A stretch of 64,000 nt of DNA from Streptomyces sp. HNM0575 (lineage in GTDB: Bacteria > Actinomycetota > Actinomycetes > Streptomycetales > Streptomycetaceae): contig NZ_JAASAG010000010.1 of NCBI RefSeq assembly GCF_012726265.1, positions 124,001 to 188,000 on the forward strand. Reading direction: 5' to 3'. The notes under the pieces are model-generated. The model was not told where the DNA came from. It ran no database searches and saw only the letters and a list, made by a program, of their open reading frames with translations. A program made the position numbers and the translations under genes. Below, one piece after another: positions 9,397 through 18,152 of this stretch (within the stretch, counting starts at the first letter, position 1; each line of letters starts with the position of its first letter).

Positions 9397-12300
9397 TCAG
9401 CGTGCGCGGTGGGCGTGTGTGGCGGGGCGGAGCGGCTCGAGGACGGCGAGAATCCGCAACATGGGGTCGCCCGCTGTGCGCAGGCGGCGGACGAGTTTGC
9501 GGCAGTCGTCGGCGGTGTCGTGTACCTGCTGGCGGCGGCGCTGTTGGTTGCCGACGGTGCTGAGGGCGACCTGCTCCCAGACCTGCACCTTGTCCTCGTA
9601 CGGGGTCAGATACACGTCGACTTCCTTGTCGTAGTCGACGCGGCGCTCACGCAGATGGTTCTCGGCCGCGTTGACGGCCATGGGGACGAGCCCCTGGAGA
9701 ACATCAGGGGCGAGGGGCTGGCTGCGGCCGGGCATGTCGGGCCCTACTCCACAGGCGGCGAGGAAGGCCGAGTTCATGCGCCACACGCGGGCGTCAGCGT
9801 CGGCGAGACCAGTGACGGCCATCCATTCCACGACCGTCGGTTTGCCCTCCGCGTTGGAGTAGACGCCCTGGAGGAGGTAGACCGGTCCTGCGAGCGCTGC
9901 GGGCAGATCCGGGTCGATACGAGCGGCCTTGGCGCCATCGGGCTGGTAGGCGAGGACGAACGCTTCGTCGTGCTGGAGCTTGGCGAGGACCTTGTCCGTC
10001 ACCCAGTCGAGCACAGGGTGAATGTCGGAGACGTAGGAAACGTTGGGCCACTGCGAAGTGAGCTGATCAGTCTTGCCCTGCCTGGCGTTGCGGGCTGCCT
10101 CAAGCCGTTCGGCGGCATACTGCTTGTCGAAGGTGATGCGTAGCGTGCCGTCGTACTTGGGCGTCGTAAGGATCTTCTCCTGCGCCAGGTACGACGTCGG
10201 CAATTGCCGGAAGCGGTACTGCAGGTCGTCCGGCGGCGTGAACTCGATGCGGCCGTTACTGGTTTCACTCCGCCAGTTGAGGGCGTCGCGGTCGGCCTGC
10301 GGATAGATGAGGTCCATCGCCGCGTGGAAGTAGGCCTTGGTGTCTGCGAACACAAGTGGTACGTCGGCCTCGGGCACCGGGGACGCGCCGAGGGTGACGG
10401 GGGCAGCCGTCGGATCGGCGAGCCGGGCGTTGGCACTGGCGAGAAGTCCGGCGAGGACACCGCCGGCTTCCTGCTGGGACTGCTTGATGGAGCGTTCGAC
10501 GGTGCTGCCCTTGATGAGGTCGCGGGTAAGGCGATCCTCTTCCTTCTTGTCGCTGTAGAGACCAGTGATGGCGTCCGCGCTGCCCTCGCCTGACTCGATC
10601 TCGTGTGCCTGGGCCTCGCGACGCAGCAGGCGGGTGCCGACGAGCCGGTCGTCGAGAGTGAGCATCTCGCCGCTTTCCTCGTCGCGCCGCCAGGGCACAT
10701 CGGCGGTGAGGGTTACCGCTCGGAACTCGGGGCTCACCGCCTGACCGTAGCGGTCGACGCGGCCGTTGCGTTGCTCGATCCGGATGAGCGACCAGGGCAG
10801 GTCGTAGTGGATGAGGTCGTGGCACTGGTGGTGCAGGTTGACCCCCTCGGAGGCCATGTCTCCGGTGAACAGCAGCCGTACCGGCTCATCCCGTCGGCCG
10901 AAGCGGTCGACGATCTCCTGCTGCTGCTGGTCGTTGGTGGTGTCACCGTGCATGACCTCGACGGCACCGGCGTACACGTCCCACGGGCGCGTCTCGTCGG
11001 TCTTGGCGGGCTTCGTTTTGAAGCCGAGCCGGGCCGGGACCACTTGGGCCAACCAGTTCAGGGTAGCCACCCGCTCCGAGAAGATCACGACGCGACGCTC
11101 AGAGCGCGGTCCGACCTCGAGGTCCTTCAGGGTGCGCACGAGTGCATCGAGTTTGGCGGAGTCCTGATCGGTGAAGTCCTCGAGCATCGCTTCGAGTTCG
11201 GCGAGTGCAGGTCCTTCGGCGGCCAGAGCAGCGCGCCGCTCGGGATCGTCAGGTGAGGACTTGGAGCTCTTCTTCGCCTTACGGCTTTGCGGGTTCTCCA
11301 GGTAACTGCGGCGACTCGCCAAGGACTTGTGCAGGGCGACGTGGGAGGAGAGAAACGCCTTGAGGAAGCTGTAGGCGACCAGAGGGTCGGCGCAGACCGA
11401 CGAACGCCCCGGTTCACCCGGAACCCACTCGTTCGCGAGTTTCTCCAGTACGGCGATTTCCTTCGGTGTCGCTGGCGCTTCGACCGGTAGGGAAGGGCCG
11501 CGTTCGGCCCATGGCTTGCCCTTGAGACCGTCGCGCACCTCACGGTCGGTCTTGGTGCGCCGGATGTAGAGGTGATCGAGGTCGGCAACTTTGTAGTTCT
11601 TCGAGTCGGCGATGGCCGCAGGATCGAGCATCCGGATCAGCTCGGCGAAGGATTCGGCGTCGCCGTTGTGTGGAGTGGCAGAGGCCAGAAGCAGCGCGTC
11701 GGTGCTGTCGGCGAGACGGCGAGCAAGGCGGTTGTTGCGGGTGCCCTTGTTCACCAGGTTGTGGGACTCGTCGATGACCACGGCGTCCCAGGTGATGTTC
11801 TCCAAGTGGTGGGCGTACGTTGCCGACTTGAGCGTGTCGACGGACACGATGACGCGCTTGAAGTGGGCGAACGGATTCCGCCCCGCGGGGATCTCCTGCT
11901 GGATGCGCTGGATGCCGGACGAGTCCAGGCGCACCAGCGGCAAGGAGAAACGCGTCCACAGTTCACGCTGAAATTGCTCCAGTACGTGGGCGGGCGTGAC
12001 CACGAGGATTCGTTCCCCGCGCCCGCGTCGGATCAGCTCGGCGAGGATAATGCCGATCTCCAACGTCTTACCCAGACCGACCACATCGGCGATCAGCAAT
12101 CGCGGCTGCGGGTTACGCATGGACAGCGCCAACTCGGCTGGGCGCAACTGGTGTTCCTGCCGGTCCATGAGGAAGGAATCTGTGAGCGCGAGGCCGTGAT
12201 CGGTCTGCGGCAGCGCTGTCTTGCGGATGACCGCTTCCAGGTAGAGACGGGCCTTGGCATGCTTGGATGTTTCATCGGGTACGAGCCGGGTCTTACGTGG

Positions 12301-12552
12301 ATCGAGCACCTCGATCTGATCAAGCCCGGAGTAGAAGACCGCGTCCGTGCCGCGGACGAACGGCGACACCCCGCTGACCTCGGCCATGAGCCCATCACAA
12401 GTCTCCGCGACGGACTTCACGAGCCACTGCTCGTCGCGGACGCGCACCTGAGCGCCTGGGGCGAAGGTCGGCCTGCCACCGGCCGGGCGTGTCTGCTGTT
12501 CCGACTCGGCTTCCCGTGCCTCAGGCACCTCGGGCTGGATCGCCGCGGTCAC
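9397..12552 (-). CDS. drmD: DISARM SNF2-family helicase DrmD
   Basis: SNF2/RapA-like superfamily 2 ATPase of 1051 residues, the signature protein of class 1 DISARM. Motif I ADVVGLGKT is at about 155-163, the DESHN box at 261-265, and the second lobe carries FTGDMASEGVNLHHQ and motif VI QRNGRVDRYGQ at 594-604. GTG is taken as start because GGAGAAGGAG lies just upstream and no better in-frame start follows before the conserved region. The C-terminal 400 residues match no domain I can name. It is the first gene of the three-gene DISARM run in this window: its TGA is embedded in the ribosome binding site of drmMI, 12 bases before that start. A generic DEAD helicase in a restriction locus is the alternative, but size, motifs and order all fit DrmD. 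Confidence 0.87.
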   Translation of the reverse strand: MTAAIQPEVPEAREAESEQQTRPAGGRPTFAPGAQVRVRDEQWLVKSVAETCDGLMAEVSGVSPFVRGTDAVFYSGLDQIEVLDPRKTRLVPDETSKHAKARLYLEAVIRKTALPQTDHGLALTDSFLMDRQEHQLRPAELALSMRNPQPRLLIADVVGLGKTLEIGIILAELIRRGRGERILVVTPAHVLEQFQRELWTRFSLPLVRLDSSGIQRIQQEIPAGRNPFAHFKRVIVSVDTLKSATYAHHLENITWDAVVIDESHNLVNKGTRNNRLARRLADSTDALLLASATPHNGDAESFAELIRMLDPAAIADSKNYKVADLDHLYIRRTKTDREVRDGLKGKPWAERGPSLPVEAPATPKEIAVLEKLANEWVPGEPGRSSVCADPLVAYSFLKAFLSSHVALHKSLASRRSYLENPQSRKAKKSSKSSPDDPERRAALAAEGPALAELEAMLEDFTDQDSAKLDALVRTLKDLEVGPRSERRVVIFSERVATLNWLAQVVPARLGFKTKPAKTDETRPWDVYAGAVEVMHGDTTNDQQQQEIVDRFGRRDEPVRLLFTGDMASEGVNLHHQCHDLIHYDLPWSLIRIEQRNGRVDRYGQAVSPEFRAVTLTADVPWRRDEESGEMLTLDDRLVGTRLLRREAQAHEIESGEGSADAITGLYSDKKEEDRLTRDLIKGSTVERSIKQSQQEAGGVLAGLLASANARLADPTAAPVTLGASPVPEADVPLVFADTKAYFHAAMDLIYPQADRDALNWRSETSNGRIEFTPPDDLQYRFRQLPTSYLAQEKILTTPKYDGTLRITFDKQYAAERLEAARNARQGKTDQLTSQWPNVSYVSDIHPVLDWVTDKVLAKLQHDEAFVLAYQPDGAKAARIDPDLPAALAGPVYLLQGVYSNAEGKPTVVEWMAVTGLADADARVWRMNSAFLAACGVGPDMPGRSQPLAPDVLQGLVPMAVNAAENHLRERRVDYDKEVDVYLTPYEDKVQVWEQVALSTVGNQQRRRQQVHDTADDCRKLVRRLRTAGDPMLRILAVLEPLRPATHAHRAR

Positions 12553-12662
12553 GTGGTGCTCCTTCTCCGGACTGTGAACTATGGACTCATGATTACTCTG
12601 CGGAAGGGCGAGCCTGTGGCAGGCATGACCGGGAAGGCAACGCTACGGGAGACGGCAACACG

Positions 12663-13886
12663 TCAACGCTTCGACCAGGCGAGCTCCGGTCCCGTCGCGT
12701 AGCGAGTGCGCAGCTCCTCGGCGACCCGGCGGGAAGCGGGAGGGCGACCCGGTTTCGCCGGCTGAGCCTTCGAGGTATCTGCGGGCTTTTCCGATACCGG
12801 TGCTGCCTGCCCTCCACGTTCTGGCTTGGGAACGAGCGGGAGTGGGGTGTCAGCGTCTGTTTCGGGCGCCGGTTCCATTCCGGGTTGGCCATTCGCAGGC
12901 GGGGCAGAGGCATTCGACTCCGACAGCTCCTCCTCGCGCAGCACCCTCTCAAGCGAGTCGAGGCGGTCCAGCATCGGCGCGTCAGGCTGAGGAAACACCA
13001 TCGTGGGATCGTCCTTCGACGTCGTCTCCTGGATCAGAGCGCGTCGTGCCCGGGCGGGACTTGTACCCAGCAACCGCATGAGATCGGCACACTGCCGGGT
13101 TACCTCGTCCAAGGAAGGGCGATCGTCGGCCTTGTGGGCCAACATTGACCCCAGGATGGGGGCGAGTTCGCTGGGCAGCCCGGAAAGGTCGGGGCCGACC
13201 TCGGAGTTGACCACCTGTGCAGCGACGGCCTCCCACCGGACACCGTCGTAGGGGTAATGCCCGGTGGCCGCGTACAGAAGCACCGTGCCCAGGCCGTACA
13301 CATCGGCCGCGTACGTCACGTCCACATCGCCGAGGGCCTGCTCAGGGGGCATGCACCGCACCGTGCCGATGACGGTGCCAGCTTGGGTGAGCGAGCCCTT
13401 GGAGGCTCCGAGGAAGGCACCGAGACCGAAGTCGATAATCACTGGACCGAAGTCGCCCAGGATGACGTTCTGGGCTTTTAGGTCACGGTGCACCAAGCCC
13501 ACTGCGTGCACGGCGGCCAGGCCCTCGGCCAGCAACGCGCCCAGGCTCGCCACGAGCGACGTGGCGAGCGGACCTTGACCCTGCACGACGTCGGAGAGCG
13601 GGCGGCCGGGAACGTAGTCCATGGCCAGCCAGGGCTGCTCTGCGAACGGGTCCCCGTCGATGAATCGGGCCACACGGCCGGTGCCCGAGATCGTGCGCGC
13701 GATAGCCGCCTCGCGTTCGAAGCGTGCCCGGCTGTGAGGGTCCGTGCGGTCGGGCCGGATGACCTTCACCGCGAGCGGTTCACCGGCAACGGAGTAGGCC
13801 AGGTACACCTCCCCCATACCGCCAGAACCGAGCTGCCGCTCGACGAGGTACGGACCGATACGCGGCGGCGGAGTTCTACTGCTCAC
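12663..13886 (-). CDS. serine/threonine protein kinase next to DISARM
   Basis: Hanks-type Ser/Thr kinase, 407 aa. The N-terminal 265 residues form a complete catalytic domain: glycine loop GSGGMGEVY at 20-28, ATP-binding lysine in LAVKVIRP (K41), catalytic HRDLKAQN at 133-140, DFGLG metal-binding motif, and MPPEQA in place of APE. The C-terminal 140 residues are rich in Pro, Ala and acidic residues, with no transmembrane helix and no PASTA repeats, so the protein is probably cytoplasmic. The GTG at VSSRTPPP is chosen because the kinase fold begins there; the frame is open 20 codons further upstream. It reads toward drmD with a 110-base gap. Kinases occur in other actinobacterial defence systems (PglW), but a role with DISARM here is inference. 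Confidence 0.85.
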   Translation of the reverse strand: MSSRTPPPRIGPYLVERQLGSGGMGEVYLAYSVAGEPLAVKVIRPDRTDPHSRARFEREAAIARTISGTGRVARFIDGDPFAEQPWLAMDYVPGRPLSDVVQGQGPLATSLVASLGALLAEGLAAVHAVGLVHRDLKAQNVILGDFGPVIIDFGLGAFLGASKGSLTQAGTVIGTVRCMPPEQALGDVDVTYAADVYGLGTVLLYAATGHYPYDGVRWEAVAAQVVNSEVGPDLSGLPSELAPILGSMLAHKADDRPSLDEVTRQCADLMRLLGTSPARARRALIQETTSKDDPTMVFPQPDAPMLDRLDSLERVLREEELSESNASAPPANGQPGMEPAPETDADTPLPLVPKPERGGQAAPVSEKPADTSKAQPAKPGRPPASRRVAEELRTRYATGPELAWSKR

Positions 13887-14295
13887 CGCACCCCCCTGAC
13901 TCCCCCAACGACAGCACGACGTCGCTGGCACGTGCGTCCATGGCACCGCAGAGAAACGCTAAGCGGCATGGGTACTGACGAATCACTGCCACAGCGTACT
14001 GATCGACATCCTGTGGCAGGAAGCGATCGCATCAGTTTGAACTCGCAAACGCCAAGTCCGGTGTCAGGTCGACCGATATGTTCGCTGAGGTTGGTCTGGT
14101 GGCGAGAAAGTCGGCCGCCCGCCGCATGGTCGAGTAGGGCGGCGCAGACGTGAACAAACGTGAAGGTGACCGCGGAGGACGGGGTCGGCCACAGCCGACG
14201 AGTTGCTGCACGGATGCGGGCCGGTACTGCGTAGAGGCAGAAGGAACCTGGCCTCGGTCGAGGTCGCCGTCGACGGCTTCGGCCGGGGAAGGTAG
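13887..14295. other. intergenic region upstream of the kinase, with an inverted repeat
   Basis: No convincing gene in these 409 bases. A perfect 9-bp inverted repeat, CTGCCACAG at 13986-13994 and CTGTGGCAG at 14011-14019 with a 16-base spacer, lies about 100 bases upstream of the kinase start. It could be an operator for the kinase/DISARM genes, or a weak terminator for the hydrolase gene upstream. I see no clear promoter. Confidence 0.4.
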
Positions 14296-15468
14296 TTACG
14301 CCAGTGACTCTCGGACCGCGTTCACCAGCGCCGTTGCCCGCTCGTCGTCGGCGCCGCTGATGATGTGGTTCATCGCGTAGCCGAAGGCGATGCCGTGTTC
14401 TGGGTCGGCGAAGCCGAGTGAGCCGCCTCGGCCGGTGTGGCCGAAGGAGTTCGGGCCCATCATGGGATTGGCCTCGGTGGGCAGCATGTACCCGGAGCTG
14501 AACCGGCTCGGAATCACCATCACCTGATCCATCCCGGTGGCCTGCTCCTTGGTCGCCGCTGCCAGGGTGTCCGGCGCGAGGAGGCGTTTGCCGTCCACCT
14601 CGCCGACCAGAGCGGCGTACATGCGGGCCAGGCTGCGTGCGGTGCCGATGCCGTTGGAGGAAGGGAGTTCCGCAGCCTGTACTTCTGGTGAGTTGAAGTC
14701 CATCTCGGCCGGGTTCGTGACCTGGAATGCCCTGTTGCTGAAGGAGTTGGGGTCGCGCCAGGCAGCGACCTGTTCGCGGAGTTCAGTGGGTACCGACTCC
14801 GTGGGCACGGTGGTGAGGTCGACCTCGGGCGGCCGATACACCATGCGGCTGACCCGGTCGCGTTCGCGCCCCGGCAGACCGATGAAGAAGTCGAGCCCCA
14901 GTGGGGCGGCGATCTCGTCGGCGAAGAAGCGGCCCGGTGTGCGGCCGGACACCCGGCGGATGACCTCGCCGACCAACCAGCCCCAGGTCCGGCCGTGATA
15001 CCCGTGGGCGGTGCCTGGGGCCCACAGGGGACGTTGAGCGGCCAGTGCGGCTGCCATCGGCTGCCAGGCAAGTGCCTCGTCCACCGGCACCGGTTGGTCG
15101 AGTGCGACCAAGCCGGCTTGGTGGGACAGCAGCCAGCGCACCGGGATTTCTGCCTTGCCGTTCGCGGCGAAATCCGGCCAGTACGTGGCCACTGGGGCGT
15201 CCAAGTCGAGGGCGCCTCGCTGGGCGAGCAAGTGCGCGGCGGTGGCCGTCGCTCCCTTGGTCGCCGAGTAGACCAGTTGCAGCGTGTCCCGCTCCCAGAG
15301 ACGACCGGTGTCGGGGTCGGCTACTCCACCCCACAAGTCCACCACCTGGCGCCCGTGTTGGTACACGCACACTGCCGCGCCGATGTCCCCGTGCTGATCG
15401 AAGTTCGCTGCGAACGCCTCGCGTACGGGCTCGAATCCGGATGCAACCTCACCGTTGATCGTCGTCAT
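14296..15468 (-). CDS. serine hydrolase of the beta-lactamase/EstB family
   Basis: 390-residue protein of the class C beta-lactamase / penicillin-binding-protein-like esterase superfamily. The nucleophile motif S-x-x-K appears as YSATKGATATAAH near residue 90. A tyrosine in GYHGRTWGWLVGEVIRR is a plausible second-motif residue, and HTGRGG near the C terminus corresponds to the KTG-like third motif. It has no signal peptide, so a cytoplasmic esterase or peptidase acting on small esters or amides is more likely than a secreted beta-lactamase. The ATG start is preceded by a weak AGGATGG. It reads toward the kinase, but the gap of about 400 bases suggests a separate transcript. The substrate cannot be inferred. 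It may be a bystander in the island. Confidence 0.85.
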   Translation of the reverse strand: MTTINGEVASGFEPVREAFAANFDQHGDIGAAVCVYQHGRQVVDLWGGVADPDTGRLWERDTLQLVYSATKGATATAAHLLAQRGALDLDAPVATYWPDFAANGKAEIPVRWLLSHQAGLVALDQPVPVDEALAWQPMAAALAAQRPLWAPGTAHGYHGRTWGWLVGEVIRRVSGRTPGRFFADEIAAPLGLDFFIGLPGRERDRVSRMVYRPPEVDLTTVPTESVPTELREQVAAWRDPNSFSNRAFQVTNPAEMDFNSPEVQAAELPSSNGIGTARSLARMYAALVGEVDGKRLLAPDTLAAATKEQATGMDQVMVIPSRFSSGYMLPTEANPMMGPNSFGHTGRGGSLGFADPEHGIAFGYAMNHIISGADDERATALVNAVRESLA

Positions 15469-15994
15469 GCCGCCATCCTGACACTTCGGCCGCTGACTCC
15501 CAGAAGCTATCTCGCAGCCGCGCAGTGCGGTGTGCTCGCTGCAAGAAGGTCCGGACGCACGACCGGATGCGGTGACAGCGTGCCCAACGAAGCCGTGATC
15601 CCGTATGCTATGGCCAGGTTCGATGTGGGTTTTGAATTAGGAGAGGGGCGGTGCGAGCGGTTATATGAATCGGCTGAGGGGCTTTATTAGCGTTCTTTTT
15701 GTTATTCACCTCGTGTAGAGGACCCTGCCCAAAAAGCCGAGAGAGACCTCTAGCACAAGGCCCAACAACCCCATCACGTGAACCAGGCTCTGGGACTGAC
15801 GGAACCGCTCCCAGGCTGTATGGGAAGCATGCTCTAACACATCACCGACCCGCCGTTCGGCGGCGTCGGCCCTTGGCATGCCCAGACACCTCGGCACTCC
15901 AGTGCCGCCTCTTTACCGCTCAGCCGTCGGCTCTGGCCGACCTGTTCAGGCATGAGGCGGCGCAGCCGCTGGGTGCCGGAAGGGCATCCACTCG
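15469..15994. other. intergenic stretch with a low-GC patch
   Basis: No supported gene in 526 bases. The stretch at about 15600-15720 is markedly AT-richer than its surroundings (TTTGAATTAGGAG, GGTTATATGAATC, CTTTTTGTTATTCACC), as at junctions of acquired DNA or promoters. Short open frames here lack ribosome binding sites and actinomycete codon bias. Confidence 0.35.
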
Positions 15995-16333
15995 ATGAAC
16001 GCGACCTCCCTTGGCCCTGTGACCGGCGTGCTCGCTGCCTTCGGTGGTGCTCTCGGGGGTGCCCCTTGGTGGGCTGTCGCGGCGATTCTCGTCGGGGTTT
16101 CCCTGACTACCCCTCTCACTGGCCTGATCCTCGACCATATCCGAAAGCGAAGGGGAGACATTATCGACGAGAAATTTTCAGCAGCACTTGATTCGATAGA
16201 CGACCCAGAAAAGAGAATCCGAGCAATCATCGATTACCGGCAAGCCACTCCGGTGCAGCCACCACCGGAACCGCCACCAGGACCCCCACCAGCAGACCCT
16301 GGGCAGGGTGCCAACGGGTCGGCGAGCGCATAG
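15995..16333 (+). CDS. small hypothetical membrane protein
   Basis: 112 residues. The N-terminal third is hydrophobic and glycine/alanine-rich (GVLAAFGGALGGAPWWAVAAILVGVSL), enough for one long or two short membrane helices. A charged segment follows (IRKRRGDIIDEKFSAALDSIDDPEKRIRAIIDYRQ), then a proline-rich tail. The ATG has GGAAGGG about nine bases upstream, which supports translation. Small membrane proteins like this are common in actinobacterial phages and integrative elements, but I recognise no family and assign no function. It is isolated on the plus strand between two minus-strand genes. Confidence 0.5.
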   Translation: MNATSLGPVTGVLAAFGGALGGAPWWAVAAILVGVSLTTPLTGLILDHIRKRRGDIIDEKFSAALDSIDDPEKRIRAIIDYRQATPVQPPPEPPPGPPPADPGQGANGSASA

Positions 16334-16636
16334 GACAAGCCGCGGTAACCAGATCTGTTGTCGCGATCGGTTCGGTGGGGCACGGCGCATGGTCGCCCTT
16401 GGGATTCAAACCATGGCCCGCTCATCGCGGACCTTGTGCGTTGGCCGTCCCTTGGTCGTCACGCATGTTGGCGGGTTTGTCGCAGTAGCGGCAGGGCGCC
16501 TGATGGGACGACCAGTGGCGAGGTGGTTCCAGTTGGGCCCGGCGCGGGAACAGTTTCCAACGGGCTCTGTCCGTGGTCATGTTGCGGTCGGCAGGTGGGG
16601 GTGTGGGTTGGCACCGGGCCCGCCACTCCGTATTGA
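16334..16636. other. intergenic, nothing recognised
   Basis: Convergent space between the small membrane protein and the HTH/TPR regulator. It has no gene with a credible ribosome binding site. A short GGGATTCAAACC segment near 16400 superficially resembles a tRNA T-arm, but no tRNA can be folded around it. Confidence 0.3.
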
Positions 16637-17980
16637 TCAGGCTGCGTCGGACAGTGCCTGGAGGCGCTCGCGGAACTCGCGGACAGCAGGGACTGCCTTG
16701 TGTGGGCGGAGTTGGTCGGAGAACTCCTTGAGGCGGTCCAGGGCCCGTACGGAGCTGACCTTGTCTTCGAGGAGCTCGGCGCCGTAGTTGGCGGCGTCGA
16801 GGGCTCCGTCCAGGTCGTTGCCGGCGAGGTGGGCCTCGGCCAGGCGGGCGGACCGTACGGCCTTGTCACGCGGCGTGGCCTTCTTGACGGAGGTCACCAG
16901 TGAGCTCGTCGCGCGCTCCAACTGGCCCGAGCGCAACAGGACTTTGCCCTCGGTCGACCTCAGTTGCGCCTCGCCGAACCAGTCGAGCCAGTCCGGGTTT
17001 TCCTCCACCGTGTGGCGCTCCCAGAGAGAAGCGGCACGGTTGAGCGCCGTGCCGCCGCTTTGGTGATCGCCGTCGCGGGAGAGGGCTTCGGCTTTGTGCA
17101 GGTAGAGGAAGGACTGCGTGTAGGGCGACAGGGTTCGAGGGGCGTTGTCGATGGCGGTCGAGATGAGGGCGACTCGCTCGGCGGTGCGTCCGGCTTCGGA
17201 GACGTGGACGCCCATCTCTGCCAGGACGAAGGCGCCGAAGGCGTCGTCGCCGGCGGTGCGGGCGCTGCGCAGGGCTCCGACGTAGTACCGCTGTCCCGCG
17301 GAGCGCAGTCCTGCGTCATAGGCCATCCAACCGGTCAGATGCGATACCCGGGCCGCCAGTGCATACAGGCGGATGCGGATCTTGTCTGTGTATCGGCCGG
17401 CGCTCAAGAGGTTGGTGATCAGGGCGAGATCGCCGCGTGCCTGCTCCAGGAGTCGGGCGCCCCCGAGTTGGTCGTCGAGCGTACGGAGCGTGCTGATGCG
17501 CTCCTCGATTGTCGAGACCATGGTGTCGGTGACTCGATCTCCGTTGAGGGCGGATGCGAATGCAGAGGGTGCGTCGGCCCAGCTCGCTGCAAGCCCCGTC
17601 AGGGCGACGCCGGTGATGGTGAGAAACCCCCGACGGTCCATGCGGCCGCTCCCCACCAGATCAGCCAGCGCCTCGACGGTGCCGGCCTCTGTCCAGGGGG
17701 CAGTGAGCCAAGTGACTTCCCATACCGGGAGCCACCGCGGCCATCCCTCCGCCTGAACCTGTTCGTACGGCACGCATAGCAGGTCGGCGAGGACGCGCTG
17801 CGCATCGGCGTCCGGCTCCTGGCCCTGCTCCCATTTCCACATGGTGGTGCGGTTGGTCGCCAGGGGGATGCCCATTTCCTTCCCACGTGCCTGCATGAGT
17901 CGGGCCAGCTCGGCCTTTCCCCATCCGCTCGACTGCCGGACGAAGGTCAGTGGATGCATTGCTAACGACTCACCAGTCAC
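16637..17980 (-). CDS. helix-turn-helix regulator with TPR-like sensor domain
   Basis: 447 residues. An N-terminal helix-turn-helix (about residues 8-75) contains a WKWEQGQEPD segment typical of XRE regulators. A helical tetratricopeptide-like region of about 280 residues follows. Between them is MDRRGFLTITGVALTGLA, which resembles a twin-arginine signal but sits internally; many Streptomyces HTH-TPR regulators carry such a motif, so export is unlikely. GTG is taken as start because AGGAGG lies six bases upstream, whereas the longer upstream frame has no such site. The gene diverges from the archaeal-type SAM synthetase gene 172 bases away, so it probably controls that seven-gene operon, perhaps responding to a small molecule or peptide (inference). 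Confidence 0.82.
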   Translation of the reverse strand: MTGESLAMHPLTFVRQSSGWGKAELARLMQARGKEMGIPLATNRTTMWKWEQGQEPDADAQRVLADLLCVPYEQVQAEGWPRWLPVWEVTWLTAPWTEAGTVEALADLVGSGRMDRRGFLTITGVALTGLAASWADAPSAFASALNGDRVTDTMVSTIEERISTLRTLDDQLGGARLLEQARGDLALITNLLSAGRYTDKIRIRLYALAARVSHLTGWMAYDAGLRSAGQRYYVGALRSARTAGDDAFGAFVLAEMGVHVSEAGRTAERVALISTAIDNAPRTLSPYTQSFLYLHKAEALSRDGDHQSGGTALNRAASLWERHTVEENPDWLDWFGEAQLRSTEGKVLLRSGQLERATSSLVTSVKKATPRDKAVRSARLAEAHLAGNDLDGALDAANYGAELLEDKVSSVRALDRLKEFSDQLRPHKAVPAVREFRERLQALSDAA

Positions 17981-18152
17981 GTCGTCCCTCCTGTCAACGC
18001 CGTTCTGTGATGGGGAGGTTACCCACGCTGACGTGCATATGAGAGCCCTCGATGCAGAGAGGAACCCCCTAGAAACGTTCCCGACCGGTCGTCGGATGGC
18101 TTCACTGATCATCAGCCCCCCCAGCAGTCGACTTTGAGATGGGAGCACATCC
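17981..18152. promoter_or_regulatory. divergent promoter region for the regulator and the SAM-synthetase operon
   Basis: 172 bases separate two divergent starts, so both promoters must lie here. The plus-strand gene has GGGAG seven bases before its ATG and the minus-strand gene has AGGAGG six bases before its GTG. I could not assign -35/-10 boxes with confidence. Confidence 0.5.

Noticed and set aside
14150..14380. 76-codon plus-strand frame before the serine hydrolase
   Set aside because: No ribosome binding site, low-complexity composition, and it overlaps the hydrolase 3' end on the other strand.
16340..16430. tRNA-like T-arm that might mark attL
   Set aside because: No cloverleaf can be formed and it does not repeat the 3' end of the tRNA-Thr.
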